In this document: piece by piece, positions 8,218 to 16,688 of the stretch
How positions within the stretch are numbered: the stretch's first letter is position 1
Layout of the letters: every line of letters starts with the position of its first letter
Assembly (NCBI GenBank): GCA_030705885.1
Contig: JAUZPN010000008.1
Coordinates: 1 to 40,334 of the forward strand
Reading direction: 5' to 3'
Length of the DNA stretch: 40,334 nucleotides
From: Bacillota bacterium
GTDB taxonomy: Bacteria; Bacillota; Clostridia; Clostridiales; Clostridiaceae
Position numbers and translations under genes: made by a program
Notes under the pieces: generated by a model
Databases searched by the model: none
Told to the model about the DNA's origin: nothing
The model's input: only the letters and a program-made list of their open reading frames with translations

Positions 8218-9534
8218 CTATTCCTTCCTTTCCCTAAATTCAATTTTAATACCAGTACCTTTAAAATCAAAGCTTTCTCTTATTTGATTTTCCAAGTATC
8301 GTTCATAAGAAAAATGTACAGTCTGTGGATCATTAACAAAGAAAACAAATACCGGCGGCTTAACGGATACTTGTGTTACATAATAAATTCTCAGTCTTTT
8401 AAGAGATACCATAGGAGGTTCTTTCATAAGTACTGCTTTATTAATAACATCATTTAATACTCCAGTAGATATTCTCTTATTATAGTTATCATAACATTCT
8501 TTTGCTAAAGTTAATACTTTATTTACTCTTTGACCAGTTTTAGCAGAAATAAACACAAAAGGTGCATAACTCATAAATGATAAACTTATTTGAAGCTTCT
8601 TTTTAAAATTATCCATAGTTCTATCATCTTTTTCTATTAAATCCCATTTATTAACTATAACCATTATAGCTTTTCCCTGCTCATGGGCATATCCTATTAT
8701 TTTTTCATCTTGATCAGAAATTTCGTCTTCTGCATCAATCATCAATATACAGACATCTGCTCTTTCAGTTGCTGCTAATGTTCTTATTACACTATATCTT
8801 TCAATTTCACCTTTTATTTTGCTTTTTCTTCTAAGTCCTGCTGTATCAATGAGTATGAATTTTCCTTCTTCAGTTTCAAGATAACTGTCAATGGCATCTC
8901 TTGTAGTACCAGGTATATTACTTACAATTACTCTTTCTTCTCCTAAAAGTTTGTTAATTAATGATGATTTTCCTACATTAGGTTTACCAACCATGGCAAT
9001 TTTTATATATTCATCATCTTCATCATTTATATCTTCATCGTTAAAATTAGCTACAACAGCATCAAGCATATCACCAAGACCTAATCCTTGAGCAGAAGAA
9101 ATAGTGATTGGATCACCTATTCCTAGATTATAAAATTCAAAAGAATTATTTTCTTCTTTAAGGCTGTCAATTTTATTTACTACAAGAACTACAGGCTTTT
9201 TACTTTTTCTAAGCATCTGTGCTACTTCACCATCAGCATCTGTGAGTCCTTCTTTACCATCTACTATAAATATAATAACATTTGCAGTTTCAACTGCAAT
9301 TTGAGCCTGCCTTCTCATTTGCGAAACAATAATATCACTATTTTCTGGTTCAATTCCACCAGTATCAATAAGAGTAAACTTGTATTTAAGCCATTCAGCT
9401 TCAGCATATATTCTGTCTCTTGTTACTCCTGGAGTATCTTCTACTATTGAAATTCTTCTACCAGCTATTTTATTAAATAATGTTGATTTTCCAACATTCG
9501 GTCTTCCTACTATAGCGACTATAGGTTTTGCCAT
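8218..9534 (-). CDS. der: Ribosome-assembly GTPase Der (EngA)
   Basis: A 438-residue double-GTPase needed for 50S ribosomal subunit maturation. Two complete G domains are visible: the first starts [14 protein letters not shown] with DTPG and NKID, and the second starts [14 protein letters not shown] with DTAG and NKWD. A C-terminal KH-like domain (about 350-438) follows. Length is normal. The ATG follows GGAGGG. The upstream 60 bases carry a duplicated ribosome binding site segment (separate entry). Confidence 0.98.
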   Translation of the reverse strand: MAKPIVAIVGRPNVGKSTLFNKIAGRRISIVEDTPGVTRDRIYAEAEWLKYKFTLIDTGGIEPENSDIIVSQMRRQAQIAVETANVIIFIVDGKEGLTDADGEVAQMLRKSKKPVVLVVNKIDSLKEENNSFEFYNLGIGDPITISSAQGLGLGDMLDAVVANFNDEDINDEDDEYIKIAMVGKPNVGKSSLINKLLGEERVIVSNIPGTTRDAIDSYLETEEGKFILIDTAGLRRKSKIKGEIERYSVIRTLAATERADVCILMIDAEDEISDQDEKIIGYAHEQGKAIMVIVNKWDLIEKDDRTMDNFKKKLQISLSFMSYAPFVFISAKTGQRVNKVLTLAKECYDNYNKRISTGVLNDVINKAVLMKEPPMVSLKRLRIYYVTQVSVKPPVFVFFVNDPQTVHFSYERYLENQIRESFDFKGTGIKIEFRERKE

Positions 9535-9543
9535 ATATATAAC

Positions 9544-9605
9544 CCTCCTGTATTCCTTTTCTGTACTAAATAATTATTAATTATTTAGCCTCCTGTATTC
9601 CTTTT
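9544..9605 (-). repeat. Duplicated SD-containing 17-mer flanking a palindrome
   Basis: The 17 bases CCTCCTGTATTCCTTTT occur twice, at 9544-9560 and 9589-9605. Between them lies the perfect odd palindrome CTAAATAATTA-T-TAATTATTTAG (9566-9588). On the minus strand each copy ends in the SD-like ACAGGAGG, but only the copy nearest der is followed by a start codon. It looks like a local duplication in the space between the radical-SAM gene and der. Confidence 0.8.
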
Positions 9606-10912
9606 TATTTACAATTCTCATTAATTATCTGAATTAAATTTTCACCAGAATAATCACAAATTAATACTTTTCTGCCTAGTTGTTTTTCTAAATCACAGAC
9701 TTTCAAATCATCTAGAAAAATATCTTCACCACTTTTCAACATATTGCTTGGTATAATAATATAATCTCCTTTTTCATTGTCTAAAAGCTGAGTAGTAATA
9801 TCTCCTCCTGTAATTAATCCTGATACAGTTATTGTATTTCCAAAAAAACTATTTATAATTTTCTTTACATTAATTTTTATAGAAGCATTAATTTCTGTTA
9901 TCATATATGCGGTTTTTAATATTTCTTCATAAGCTAAAACTCCAGTTATAAATGTAAAACTTCCTTCCCCAGTTTTATTCAGTTTTTTCAATCCTTTTCC
10001 TATGTTATCATTAAAAAATCTTATCATTCCTATTCCGTCTTCCAGCTGTTCAAAAGTGCCATAAAAATCATCATTTGGAAACTCCTTTTCAGCTAAAATA
10101 TAAAATTCATCTGATAATCTTACAAATGGCTGCCCAATTTTTTTTATATACTTTTGCTGTAATGGAGCTATAAGTTCTATTTCTTTAATTGCTGATTCTT
10201 TATTATATGTATTTAGTTTATATAAATTTTCTCTGAAACTGGTAACTCCTACTGGTACTGCAGCTACATTTTGAACAGAGGGATACAATTTAAATAAATC
10301 TTCTACCGTTTTAAGCAATTCTTCTCCATTATTTATACCAGGACATAAAACTATCTGACAATTGATAACTATATCAGCATTTTTTAATTTTAATAGTCTT
10401 TCATATATATTTCCGGCAGTTTTGTTATTAAGCATTTTTATTCTAAGCTCTGGATTAGTAGTATGAACTGACACATTAATTGGACTTATTCTATATTTTA
10501 TTATTCTATCAATATCTTCATCTTTCATATTTGTTAGTGTAACAAAATTTCCCTGCAAAAATGATAATCTAGAATCATCATCTTTAAAATAAACAGTTTT
10601 TCTCATGTTTTTAGGCAATTGATCAACAAAACAAAAAATACATTTATTAGAACAGCTTTTGGCATTATCAAGTATAGAATTTTTAAATTCTACACCTAAA
10701 TCTTCTTCATATTCTTTTTCAATTTCAAGTTCCCATACTTCCCCGTCTTTCTTTTCAACTTCAACAACTATATATTCATCTGCCATTAAAAATTTGTAGT
10801 CAATTATGTCTTTAATTTCTACATTATTTATTGTTAATAATTTATCTCCAGCTTCAATCAAAAGTTCTTCTGCAATACTATTAGGAAAAACTCTTATTAT
10901 TTCATTTTTCAA
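9605..10912 (-). CDS. PDZ / radical SAM / DUF512 protein
   Basis: A 435-residue protein of the COG1625 type. The first roughly 65 residues form a PDZ-like domain (PNSIAEELLIEAGDKLLTINN). A radical-SAM core follows, with cysteines C87, C91 and C94 in CSNKCIFC. The C-terminal half is DUF512 (GTFEQLEDGIGMIRFF and the final ITGVLAYEE and GGDITTQLL blocks). The reaction is unknown, although a [4Fe-4S]-dependent radical activity is expected from the motif. It often lies beside der in clostridia, as here. The start is TTG at 10912 with AGGGG upstream. Confidence 0.9.
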   Translation of the reverse strand: MKNEIIRVFPNSIAEELLIEAGDKLLTINNVEIKDIIDYKFLMADEYIVVEVEKKDGEVWELEIEKEYEEDLGVEFKNSILDNAKSCSNKCIFCFVDQLPKNMRKTVYFKDDDSRLSFLQGNFVTLTNMKDEDIDRIIKYRISPINVSVHTTNPELRIKMLNNKTAGNIYERLLKLKNADIVINCQIVLCPGINNGEELLKTVEDLFKLYPSVQNVAAVPVGVTSFRENLYKLNTYNKESAIKEIELIAPLQQKYIKKIGQPFVRLSDEFYILAEKEFPNDDFYGTFEQLEDGIGMIRFFNDNIGKGLKKLNKTGEGSFTFITGVLAYEEILKTAYMITEINASIKINVKKIINSFFGNTITVSGLITGGDITTQLLDNEKGDYIIIPSNMLKSGEDIFLDDLKVCDLEKQLGRKVLICDYSGENLIQIINENCK

Positions 10913-10947
10913 TTTATCAACCCCTATGATGCTATGTTCGTCACATT

Positions 10948-11026
10948 TATACTATCCTTGGTCTCAAAGTCAAATAAATTTTCTTATAGAAATTTAGCAG
11001 GACTTTGTGCTTGAACATAGTGTATA
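10948..11026 (+). repeat. Dispersed TIR element, copy B, overlapping the rluD 3' end
   Basis: A 79-bp copy. The right part (AGAAATTTAGCAGGACTTTG to TGTATA) matches the right half of copies D and E. The left end, TATACTATCCTTGGTCTCAAAG, is a second outward-facing end of the same type, so the element is a near-palindrome with the usual left interior missing. Its right part supplies the last codons and the TAA of rluD. Confidence 0.75.
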
Positions 11027-11938
11027 ACTGTCACTTCTTAAAATTGCTAATATTTTTTCAAAATATATTGGTAATGGAGCTTGAAATTCCATATATTTAT
11101 TAGTTACTGGATGAAGAAATCCTAATAAATAAGCATGCAGTAACTGACCTTCTAAATTAAACTGTTGTTTTTTAAATCCATATACAGGATCACCTACTAG
11201 TGGATGACCTATATATGACATATGAACTCTAATTTGATGAGTTCTCCCTGTTTCAAGGCAGCATTTCACTAAAGTATAATGATTAAATCTTTCGATTACT
11301 GAATAATGAGTTACCGCTCTCTTTCCATCTCGCACAACTGTATATTTTAACCTGTCCTTTGGATCTCTTCCAAGATTCGTTTCAATAATATCTTTATCAT
11401 ATTTTATTCTGCCTTCAACTAGAGCATAATAAGCTCTTGTCATAGAATGGTCTTTTAACTGCTCAGATAATTTATTATGAGAAAAATCATTTTTAGCTAC
11501 TACTAAGAGTCCAGATGTATCTTTATCTATACGATGTACTATTCCAGGTCTAGTTACTCCATTAATACCTGATAAGTCAGTACAATGGTTCAAAAGTGCA
11601 TTTACTAGTGTACCATGATAATTTCCTGCAGCAGGATGGACAACCATTCCTTGAGGTTTATTTACAACAATTATATCATTATCCTCATAAAAGATATCTA
11701 GTGGAATATTTTCAGCTATAACGTTTAAGGATACCGGTTCAGAAATTGAAATTAATATTTTATCTTGTTTTTTTAATTTATAATTACTTTTTTTTATTAA
11801 TCCATTTACTTTGACATTTCCTTTTTCTATTAATCCTTGAATAAATGATCTAGACTTGTCATTCAACATGTTTGACAAAAACACATCAATTCTAATATTT
11901 ACATCTGAATCATTTACCAAAAACTCTTTCTGTTCCAT
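10994..11938 (-). CDS. rluD: RluD-family 23S rRNA pseudouridine synthase
   Basis: A 314-residue RluA/RluD-family enzyme that isomerises uridines in 23S rRNA. An N-terminal S4 RNA-binding domain (residues 14-65) precedes the catalytic domain, with the HRID motif at 135-138 (Asp138 nucleophile) and the GRTHQIRVH block. Its ATG overlaps the lspA stop codon by one base, as in the Bacillus lspA-ylyB pair. The last ten or so residues, YTLCSSTKSC, are encoded by a dispersed repeat element (copy B) and are unlikely to be ancestral. The conserved body of the enzyme appears intact. Confidence 0.95.
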   Translation of the reverse strand: MEQKEFLVNDSDVNIRIDVFLSNMLNDKSRSFIQGLIEKGNVKVNGLIKKSNYKLKKQDKILISISEPVSLNVIAENIPLDIFYEDNDIIVVNKPQGMVVHPAAGNYHGTLVNALLNHCTDLSGINGVTRPGIVHRIDKDTSGLLVVAKNDFSHNKLSEQLKDHSMTRAYYALVEGRIKYDKDIIETNLGRDPKDRLKYTVVRDGKRAVTHYSVIERFNHYTLVKCCLETGRTHQIRVHMSYIGHPLVGDPVYGFKKQQFNLEGQLLHAYLLGFLHPVTNKYMEFQAPLPIYFEKILAILRSDSYTLCSSTKSC

Positions 11939-12390
11939 TATTTGCCTTCCTTTAATATGTATATTGCTAATAATATAGTACCAATTACTACAAGAGAATC
12001 TGCAATATTAAAAACTGCAAAGTAATAAGCTGTTTTATAATGAAGAGATATAAAATCTACTACAAATCCATAATATACTCTGTCAGCAAGATTACCAATT
12101 GCACCCGAAATTATTAATGACAAGCTAATTCTGAGCAGTTTATTTTTAGGTCTGTATTTTATTAAATAAAAAATCAATGCTAAAGTAACTATAGATGTAA
12201 TTATAGATAAAATAATAACTTTATTTTGAAATATACCAAAAGCAGCACCTTTATTTTTTACAAATAAAAATGAAAAATAATTATTTATGACATTAATTTC
12301 ATTTACTTTTTGGAGATAATTTAATGACCATATTTTTAAAACTCTATCTAATATTAATCCAAGTATTACTATTATTATTTCCAAACCCAT
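11938..12390 (-). CDS. lspA: Lipoprotein signal peptidase (signal peptidase II)
   Basis: A 150-residue integral membrane aspartic protease that cleaves the signal peptide of prolipoproteins after lipid modification. Four hydrophobic helices are evident. The catalytic aspartates are D103 in GNLADR and D131 in FNIAD, both in conserved settings. An ATG with AAGGCGGG close upstream starts the gene. The context ylyA-lspA-rluD is conserved with B. subtilis. Confidence 0.97.
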   Translation of the reverse strand: MGLEIIIVILGLILDRVLKIWSLNYLQKVNEINVINNYFSFLFVKNKGAAFGIFQNKVIILSIITSIVTLALIFYLIKYRPKNKLLRISLSLIISGAIGNLADRVYYGFVVDFISLHYKTAYYFAVFNIADSLVVIGTILLAIYILKEGK

Positions 12391-12425
12391 CCCGCCTTTG
12401 TAAACATCTTTATATAAATTTTATA

Positions 12426-13058
12426 TTATAATGTTCTTTTGTATTGTTCATTACTTATTTTTTCAATGGGCTCTACGTAACCCTCTATGGTATCATAGTC
12501 ATAGTCCTGTTCATCATAATCACCAAATTCACTAATAAGTCGTCTGTAATCATTTTTTTGAACTTCATGATAACTGTCCTCTGCATCAAAACCAACACTA
12601 TCATTTGTGCTTTCCTCATTATAACCTTTAGTTAGTGTACTGTCTAATACTTTTTCTTCAACAGGCCTATTTGTCAATTCATTTTGCTTCAAAGCTGAGT
12701 TCTCATTTTGACATGTTACACACATATCTGCATATGGAAGAAAATCTAATCTTTCTCTTGGAATTTCTTTACCACATATTTTACATGTACCATATGACCC
12801 ATTGTTTATATTGTTTAATGCACTGTTAATTTTTTTCATTATGGTAACTTCATGTTCTTTTATTGCCATACCTTTTTCTTTATCTTCAAGCTCAGTTGCA
12901 AGGTCTGATGGATGATTGTCGTAAAAAGATAATTCTGAAGCCATTTCACTATTTGAATTAATAGTTTCATTTTTCTCCATTTGATCAAGTGTACATAAAA
13001 CATGATTTTTTTCAGCTGTAAGTTTATTTTTAAAATATTCCATATCTGTATTGTTCAC
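12426..13058 (-). CDS. YlyA/YteA-like DksA/TraR zinc-finger protein
   Basis: A 210-residue protein of the TraR/DksA superfamily. An acidic N-terminal helical hairpin (about 1-85) precedes the zinc finger CKICGKEIPRERLDFLPYAD-MCVTC, a C-x2-C...C-x2-C site. The acidic C-terminal tail is rich in Asp, Glu and Tyr (FGDYDEQDYDYDTIEGY). Family members bind RNA polymerase near its secondary channel; Bacillus YlyA, encoded upstream of lspA as here, is reported to affect SigG-dependent sporulation transcription. The start is GTG at 13058 with GGCGGG upstream. Confidence 0.85.
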   Translation of the reverse strand: MNNTDMEYFKNKLTAEKNHVLCTLDQMEKNETINSNSEMASELSFYDNHPSDLATELEDKEKGMAIKEHEVTIMKKINSALNNINNGSYGTCKICGKEIPRERLDFLPYADMCVTCQNENSALKQNELTNRPVEEKVLDSTLTKGYNEESTNDSVGFDAEDSYHEVQKNDYRRLISEFGDYDEQDYDYDTIEGYVEPIEKISNEQYKRTL

Positions 13059-13145
13059 AATATCACCCGCCTTAATATATTTATATCTTTTATTTATTCT
13101 TTCAAAAGTAAAAGATTTTAAACATATATTAAGCAGAAATTTATA

Positions 13146-13838
13146 TTAAAGAACTTCCAATAAATTTTTTAAAATTTCTAATGAATTTTTTGCTGCAATA
13201 TCTTTAAATTTATTAAAATCCATATGTGCTCCATTATTTGCATTATCAGAAATACTTCTTATAACTACAAACGGAATTTCATTCAAATAACAGACTTGAG
13301 CAATACTTCCTCCTTCCATTTCACATGCAGAAGCATCAAATTCTAATTTTAACCACTTTATTTTATCTATATCAGCTATAAATTGGTCACCAGTTACTAT
13401 TCTGCCAATATGACAATTATGTTCAGTAACTTTTTCACTTATTTTTTTGCAAATACTAACCAATTCATTATTACATTTAAATTCATATGTATTTAAACGT
13501 GGAATCTGACCTAACCTGTCACCAAAAACAGTAGTATCCATATCATGCTGTACTAAGCTATCAGCGATAACAATATCTCCAGGATAAATATCTTCTTTTA
13601 TTCCTCCTGCTACACCTACATTAATTACTTTATCAACATGAAAATCGTCCACTAGAATTTGAGTACATACAGCTGCATTAACTTTTCCAATTCCACTTTT
13701 TACAATAACAACATCCTTATTCCACAAAATTCCTTTATTAAATTCCATCATTGCTTTTGTTGTTTTAATTTCAATAACCATAGAATTAATTAATTCTATT
13801 ACCTCTTCATCCATTGCTCCAATAATTCCAATTAACAT
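13146..13838 (-). CDS. mtnN: 5'-methylthioadenosine/S-adenosylhomocysteine nucleosidase
   Basis: A 230-residue cytosolic enzyme that removes adenine from MTA and SAH, feeding methionine salvage and the activated methyl cycle. The N-terminus IGIIGAMDEEV, the middle GVAGGIKEDIYPGDIVIAD and the SISDNAN block with the catalytic Asp are diagnostic. I chose ATG at 13838, with GAAGGAAGTG upstream, rather than the in-frame ATG eight codons or more upstream that lacks one. A separate promoter lies beside repeat copy C. No luxS or mtn partner genes are adjacent. Confidence 0.97.
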   Translation of the reverse strand: MLIGIIGAMDEEVIELINSMVIEIKTTKAMMEFNKGILWNKDVVIVKSGIGKVNAAVCTQILVDDFHVDKVINVGVAGGIKEDIYPGDIVIADSLVQHDMDTTVFGDRLGQIPRLNTYEFKCNNELVSICKKISEKVTEHNCHIGRIVTGDQFIADIDKIKWLKLEFDASACEMEGGSIAQVCYLNEIPFVVIRSISDNANNGAHMDFNKFKDIAAKNSLEILKNLLEVL

Positions 13839-13917
13839 TTTTCCACTTCCTTCTATATAAATCAAATTACATTATGTCTGGTTACAAAGTTTCAATATTT
13901 TTTTGCATACCATATAT

Positions 13918-13946
13918 AGAATACATAAACACTATTTGTTTGTCAA
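13918..13946 (-). promoter_or_regulatory. SigA promoter of mtnN next to repeat copy C
   Basis: On the minus strand a perfect TTGACA (complement of 13941-13946) is followed by a 17-base spacer and TATTCT (13918-13923). The -35 box begins 2 bases beyond the end of repeat copy C. This leaves a leader of roughly 70-75 bases before mtnN. Confidence 0.6.
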
Positions 13947-13948
13947 CA

Positions 13949-14040
13949 TATACTATCTACAGTCACAAGGTTCCACTAAATTTCTAAAATAAGCTTCTCT
14001 ACATTATCATTTATAAATTTAGTTGAACTAAAAAAGTATA
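13949..14040 (-). repeat. Dispersed TIR element, copy C
   Basis: A 92-bp copy in the same orientation as copy A. It runs from TATACTATCTACAGTCACAAGG to AAAAGTATA, with the conserved core AATAAGCTTCTCTACATTATCATTTATAAATTTAGTTGAACTA shortened near its distal end relative to A and D. It fills the gap between the divIVA terminator and the mtnN promoter. Confidence 0.8.
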
Positions 14041-14043
14041 ATT

Positions 14044-14072
14044 AAAAATCCCACCTAGATGGTGGGATTTTT
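14044..14072 (-). terminator. Terminator overlapping the divIVA stop codon
   Basis: AAAAATCCCACC (14044-14055) pairs perfectly with GGTGGGATTTTT (14061-14072) around TAGAT. The TAA stop of divIVA (14071-14073) lies in the promoter-side arm, so the hairpin begins within the stop codon. It closes the yggS-sepF-ylmH-divIVA transcript. Confidence 0.92.
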
Positions 14073-14685
14073 AATCATTAACAAAGAAACTTTTAATTTC
14101 ATCAGAATTATTCTCTATAACTACATCAGAAGTAACATCTTTTGCTTTAAATCCGTTATCTTTTTGAATATCATTATCAGATTTTAATTCATTTAATTTA
14201 TCATCAGACACATGACCTATATTGTAATTTTTCATCAATTCATTTTCTAGTCCATTAAAAATATCTAATTGAGTAATCATAAAGTTTTTAAATTTAGCTC
14301 TAAATTTTACAAAATCCTGTTTTACTCTTTCATAATCATCATTTATTTGTACTATATCATTATTAGCCTTATCTATAATTTTTTGGGCTGCATCATTAGC
14401 ATTTTTTAGAATGATATCAGCTTCTTTTTGAGCATTATTTTTTGACTGATCAGCAGCAGATTGGGCGAGAATAAGAGTACTTTGAATTGTAGATTCTATT
14501 TTAGAATAATGTTCTACCTTTTCATTTAATACTGAAATTTTCTCTTTTAATGAAGAATTTTCTTTATATAAAATTTCATAATCCTCAGCAATCTTATACA
14601 GAAACTCTTCAACTTCCTCTTCATTGTATCCTCTCATTGACCTTTTAAAATCTTTATTGCTAATCTCCATTGATGTTAATTTCAC
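14071..14685 (-). CDS. divIVA: Cell-division/polarity protein DivIVA
   Basis: A 204-residue coiled-coil protein that senses negative membrane curvature at poles and septa and helps position division. The N-terminal membrane-binding domain reads KLTSMEISNKDFKRSMRGYNEEEVEEF and is followed by long heptad-rich segments (about 35-160). I chose GTG at 14685, preceded by GGAGTG at 6 bases and matching the family N-terminus M-x-LTP-x-x-I. Its place after ylmH and sepF is the usual one. The ileS gene that often follows is absent. Confidence 0.95.
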   Translation of the reverse strand: MKLTSMEISNKDFKRSMRGYNEEEVEEFLYKIAEDYEILYKENSSLKEKISVLNEKVEHYSKIESTIQSTLILAQSAADQSKNNAQKEADIILKNANDAAQKIIDKANNDIVQINDDYERVKQDFVKFRAKFKNFMITQLDIFNGLENELMKNYNIGHVSDDKLNELKSDNDIQKDNGFKAKDVTSDVVIENNSDEIKSFFVND

Positions 14686-14699
14686 TTTTATCACTCCAA

Positions 14700-15470
14700 T
14701 TAAATATATTTTTTAATCATAAGCTTTATTCTTCCTCTTGAAGTAAGCCCAAGATTATTTATAATTATATATTTCCCATAACCTCGTATAGTTATAATAG
14801 AATTTTCCCTTAAAACTTTATTTTTTTCAAAAGTTTCAATATAATCTATTAGAACCTTACCCTTTGAGATTAGATCATTAGATGATTTCCTTGAAATTCC
14901 AGTTAATGCACTAACAATACAATCTATCCTTAATGATGTTGAAATAACTACTGAACTTTCAAATTTTACTTGCGGAATCTCATTAAGTTCATAATCGAAA
15001 TCATCAACTTCACAAGGACAGTTTCCTATTGTATCTAAGTTAATTTTCAAAAAATCAACTATATCATTAAGAACTGCAATATAACAACAATCATCTTCTA
15101 CAATTAAATCACCATATTTTTCTCTAATAATACCTAAGGACATAACAGCCCCTAGGTAATCTTTATGGCTTAATTTATTGAATTTAGATTTGTTTTTAAT
15201 TTTTATCATGCTAATAGGATATTCTTCTGGTTCAGTTTTAGAAAAAGCAATTACTTTTCTTTCTGATTCATGAAAAATACCATATGTATAAATTTCTGTA
15301 TCAAAATTATCAGATAAATTCATAAATTTTCTCCATATATTAGGTGGATAAAATTCTTTTGTAAAAACTGTTCTACTTGTTCTTTCAGATACATATAATT
15401 TATCATACAAACATGAAATGTATTGTTGTTCTGCAGTACTAAAATTCTGCATAAGCTTGTTTTTGTCCAT
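14700..15470 (-). CDS. ylmH: YlmH-type S4-domain RNA-binding protein
   Basis: A 256-residue protein. The N-terminal region has the YlmH-like fold (residues to about 170, including PPNIWRK, HKDYLGAVMSLGI and REKYGDLIV), and the C-terminal S4 domain starts at SLRIDCIVSALTGISRKSS. B. subtilis YlmH has been linked to rescue of stalled ribosomes and lies in the division-associated ylm cluster. ATG at 15470 overlaps the sepF stop by one base (TAATG), which favours coupled translation; an in-frame TTG at 15482 would lie inside sepF. The ylmG (YggT) gene often found between sepF and ylmH is missing. Confidence 0.93.
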   Translation of the reverse strand: MDKNKLMQNFSTAEQQYISCLYDKLYVSERTSRTVFTKEFYPPNIWRKFMNLSDNFDTEIYTYGIFHESERKVIAFSKTEPEEYPISMIKIKNKSKFNKLSHKDYLGAVMSLGIIREKYGDLIVEDDCCYIAVLNDIVDFLKINLDTIGNCPCEVDDFDYELNEIPQVKFESSVVISTSLRIDCIVSALTGISRKSSNDLISKGKVLIDYIETFEKNKVLRENSIITIRGYGKYIIINNLGLTSRGRIKLMIKKYI

Positions 15471-15922
15471 TATTTTGTCCAATTAAATAATCCTTTACCA
15501 GAAAGTTCATTTTTAATATCTTTAGATACTTCGACATTAGATGGACTCAGAATATATACACCTTTTTCTACTTCCTGAAGTTCAGCACCCAAAGAATATA
15601 CTGAACCACTGATAAAATCTACTAACCTTTGACCTAATTTTTGTTCCATTGCACATGTATTAACTACAACTATTTTTCTGTTTTTTAAATTTTCACAAAT
15701 GTTAACTGCATCATCATACTCTAATGGTTTCATTATAACAATTTTAGCAATTGCAGCAGTTGCAGCAGTTTGAAGCTTTACAACTTTGCTCTTTCGTCCT
15801 GTTGATTGAATTACTGGTTCTAATTGTTCTTGTTCTTCTTCCATATTCTCCATTTCATTTTCTTCAATTTCATCACCTTCATCTAATCCTAAAAAATTCA
15901 TTACTTTTGCTAACACAGCCAT
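15470..15922 (-). CDS. sepF: Cell-division protein SepF
   Basis: A 150-residue FtsZ-interacting protein that forms rings and tethers FtsZ to the membrane. The N-terminal amphipathic helix MAVLAKVMNFLGL is the membrane anchor, followed by an acidic linker (about 14-38) and the conserved SepF core with KPLEYDDAVNICENLKN and VDFISGSVYSLGAELQEV. The ATG follows GGGGGAG. It lies between yggS and ylmH as in other Firmicutes. No ftsZ is present in the window although SepF acts on it. Confidence 0.97.
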   Translation of the reverse strand: MAVLAKVMNFLGLDEGDEIEENEMENMEEEQEQLEPVIQSTGRKSKVVKLQTAATAAIAKIVIMKPLEYDDAVNICENLKNRKIVVVNTCAMEQKLGQRLVDFISGSVYSLGAELQEVEKGVYILSPSNVEVSKDIKNELSGKGLFNWTK

Positions 15923-15934
15923 TTTTTACTCCCC

Positions 15935-16600
15935 CTATTTTATATTATAAAATCTTTTACCAAAAATGCCTTCTCCTATTCTTACCATATTACTGCCTTC
16001 AGAGACTGCATATTTATAATCATTTGTCATTCCCATAGAAAGATACTTCATCTCAATGTTATTAAATTTTCTTTCTTTTAGTTCAAGAAATATTTTGTTC
16101 ATTTTACTAAAATAATATCTACATTCTGCCTTATTACCTTGTGGAATAACAGCCATTAACCCCATTACTTTAACATTTTTACAATCTTCAGAAGCTTGTA
16201 CAATAGATTCAAGTTCGCTTAAATTAATACCAGTTTTTGATTCCTCTTCACCAATATTAATTTGAATTAAAACTTTGGCAGTTAATGATTTTTTTGAATA
16301 TACTTTTTCAATTTCATTTAACAGCTTAATGCTGTCTAATGAATGAATTAATTCAACCTTTCCAGCTATATATTTAACTTTATTAGTCTGAAGATGTCCT
16401 ATTAAATGCCATTCAGCCTCAAAATCTGCATTTTCAATTTTGTCTATAAGCTCTTGAACTTTATTTTCTCCAAAAATTCTAATTCCAGCATTATATACTT
16501 CTTTAATTTCATCTAATGTCCTTGTTTTAGATACAGCTATTAAAGTTACATTTTTAGGCAAATTAGTTTGAATTTCTTCTACTTTTTCCTTAATTGACAA
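15935..16600 (-). CDS. yggS: YggS/YlmE-family pyridoxal-phosphate homeostasis protein
   Basis: A 221-residue PLP-binding protein with an alanine-racemase-like TIM barrel, involved in controlling free pyridoxal phosphate and not known to be a racemase. The PLP lysine is in LIAVSKTR, followed by FGENKVQEL, WHLIGHLQTNKVK and SMGMTNDYKYAV, all conserved. The start is TTG at 16600 with AAGGAGG upstream. It heads the yggS-sepF-ylmH-divIVA operon; an 88-base AT-rich gap separates it from the DUF881 gene upstream. Confidence 0.95.
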   Translation of the reverse strand: MSIKEKVEEIQTNLPKNVTLIAVSKTRTLDEIKEVYNAGIRIFGENKVQELIDKIENADFEAEWHLIGHLQTNKVKYIAGKVELIHSLDSIKLLNEIEKVYSKKSLTAKVLIQINIGEEESKTGINLSELESIVQASEDCKNVKVMGLMAVIPQGNKAECRYYFSKMNKIFLELKERKFNNIEMKYLSMGMTNDYKYAVSEGSNMVRIGEGIFGKRFYNIK

Positions 16601-16688
16601 TTTATTACCTCCTTATATTATAAATAAGGACTTAATTATTTATTCTACATACACTGTAAAAATCCTTTATTTTTTATAAAAATATTTT

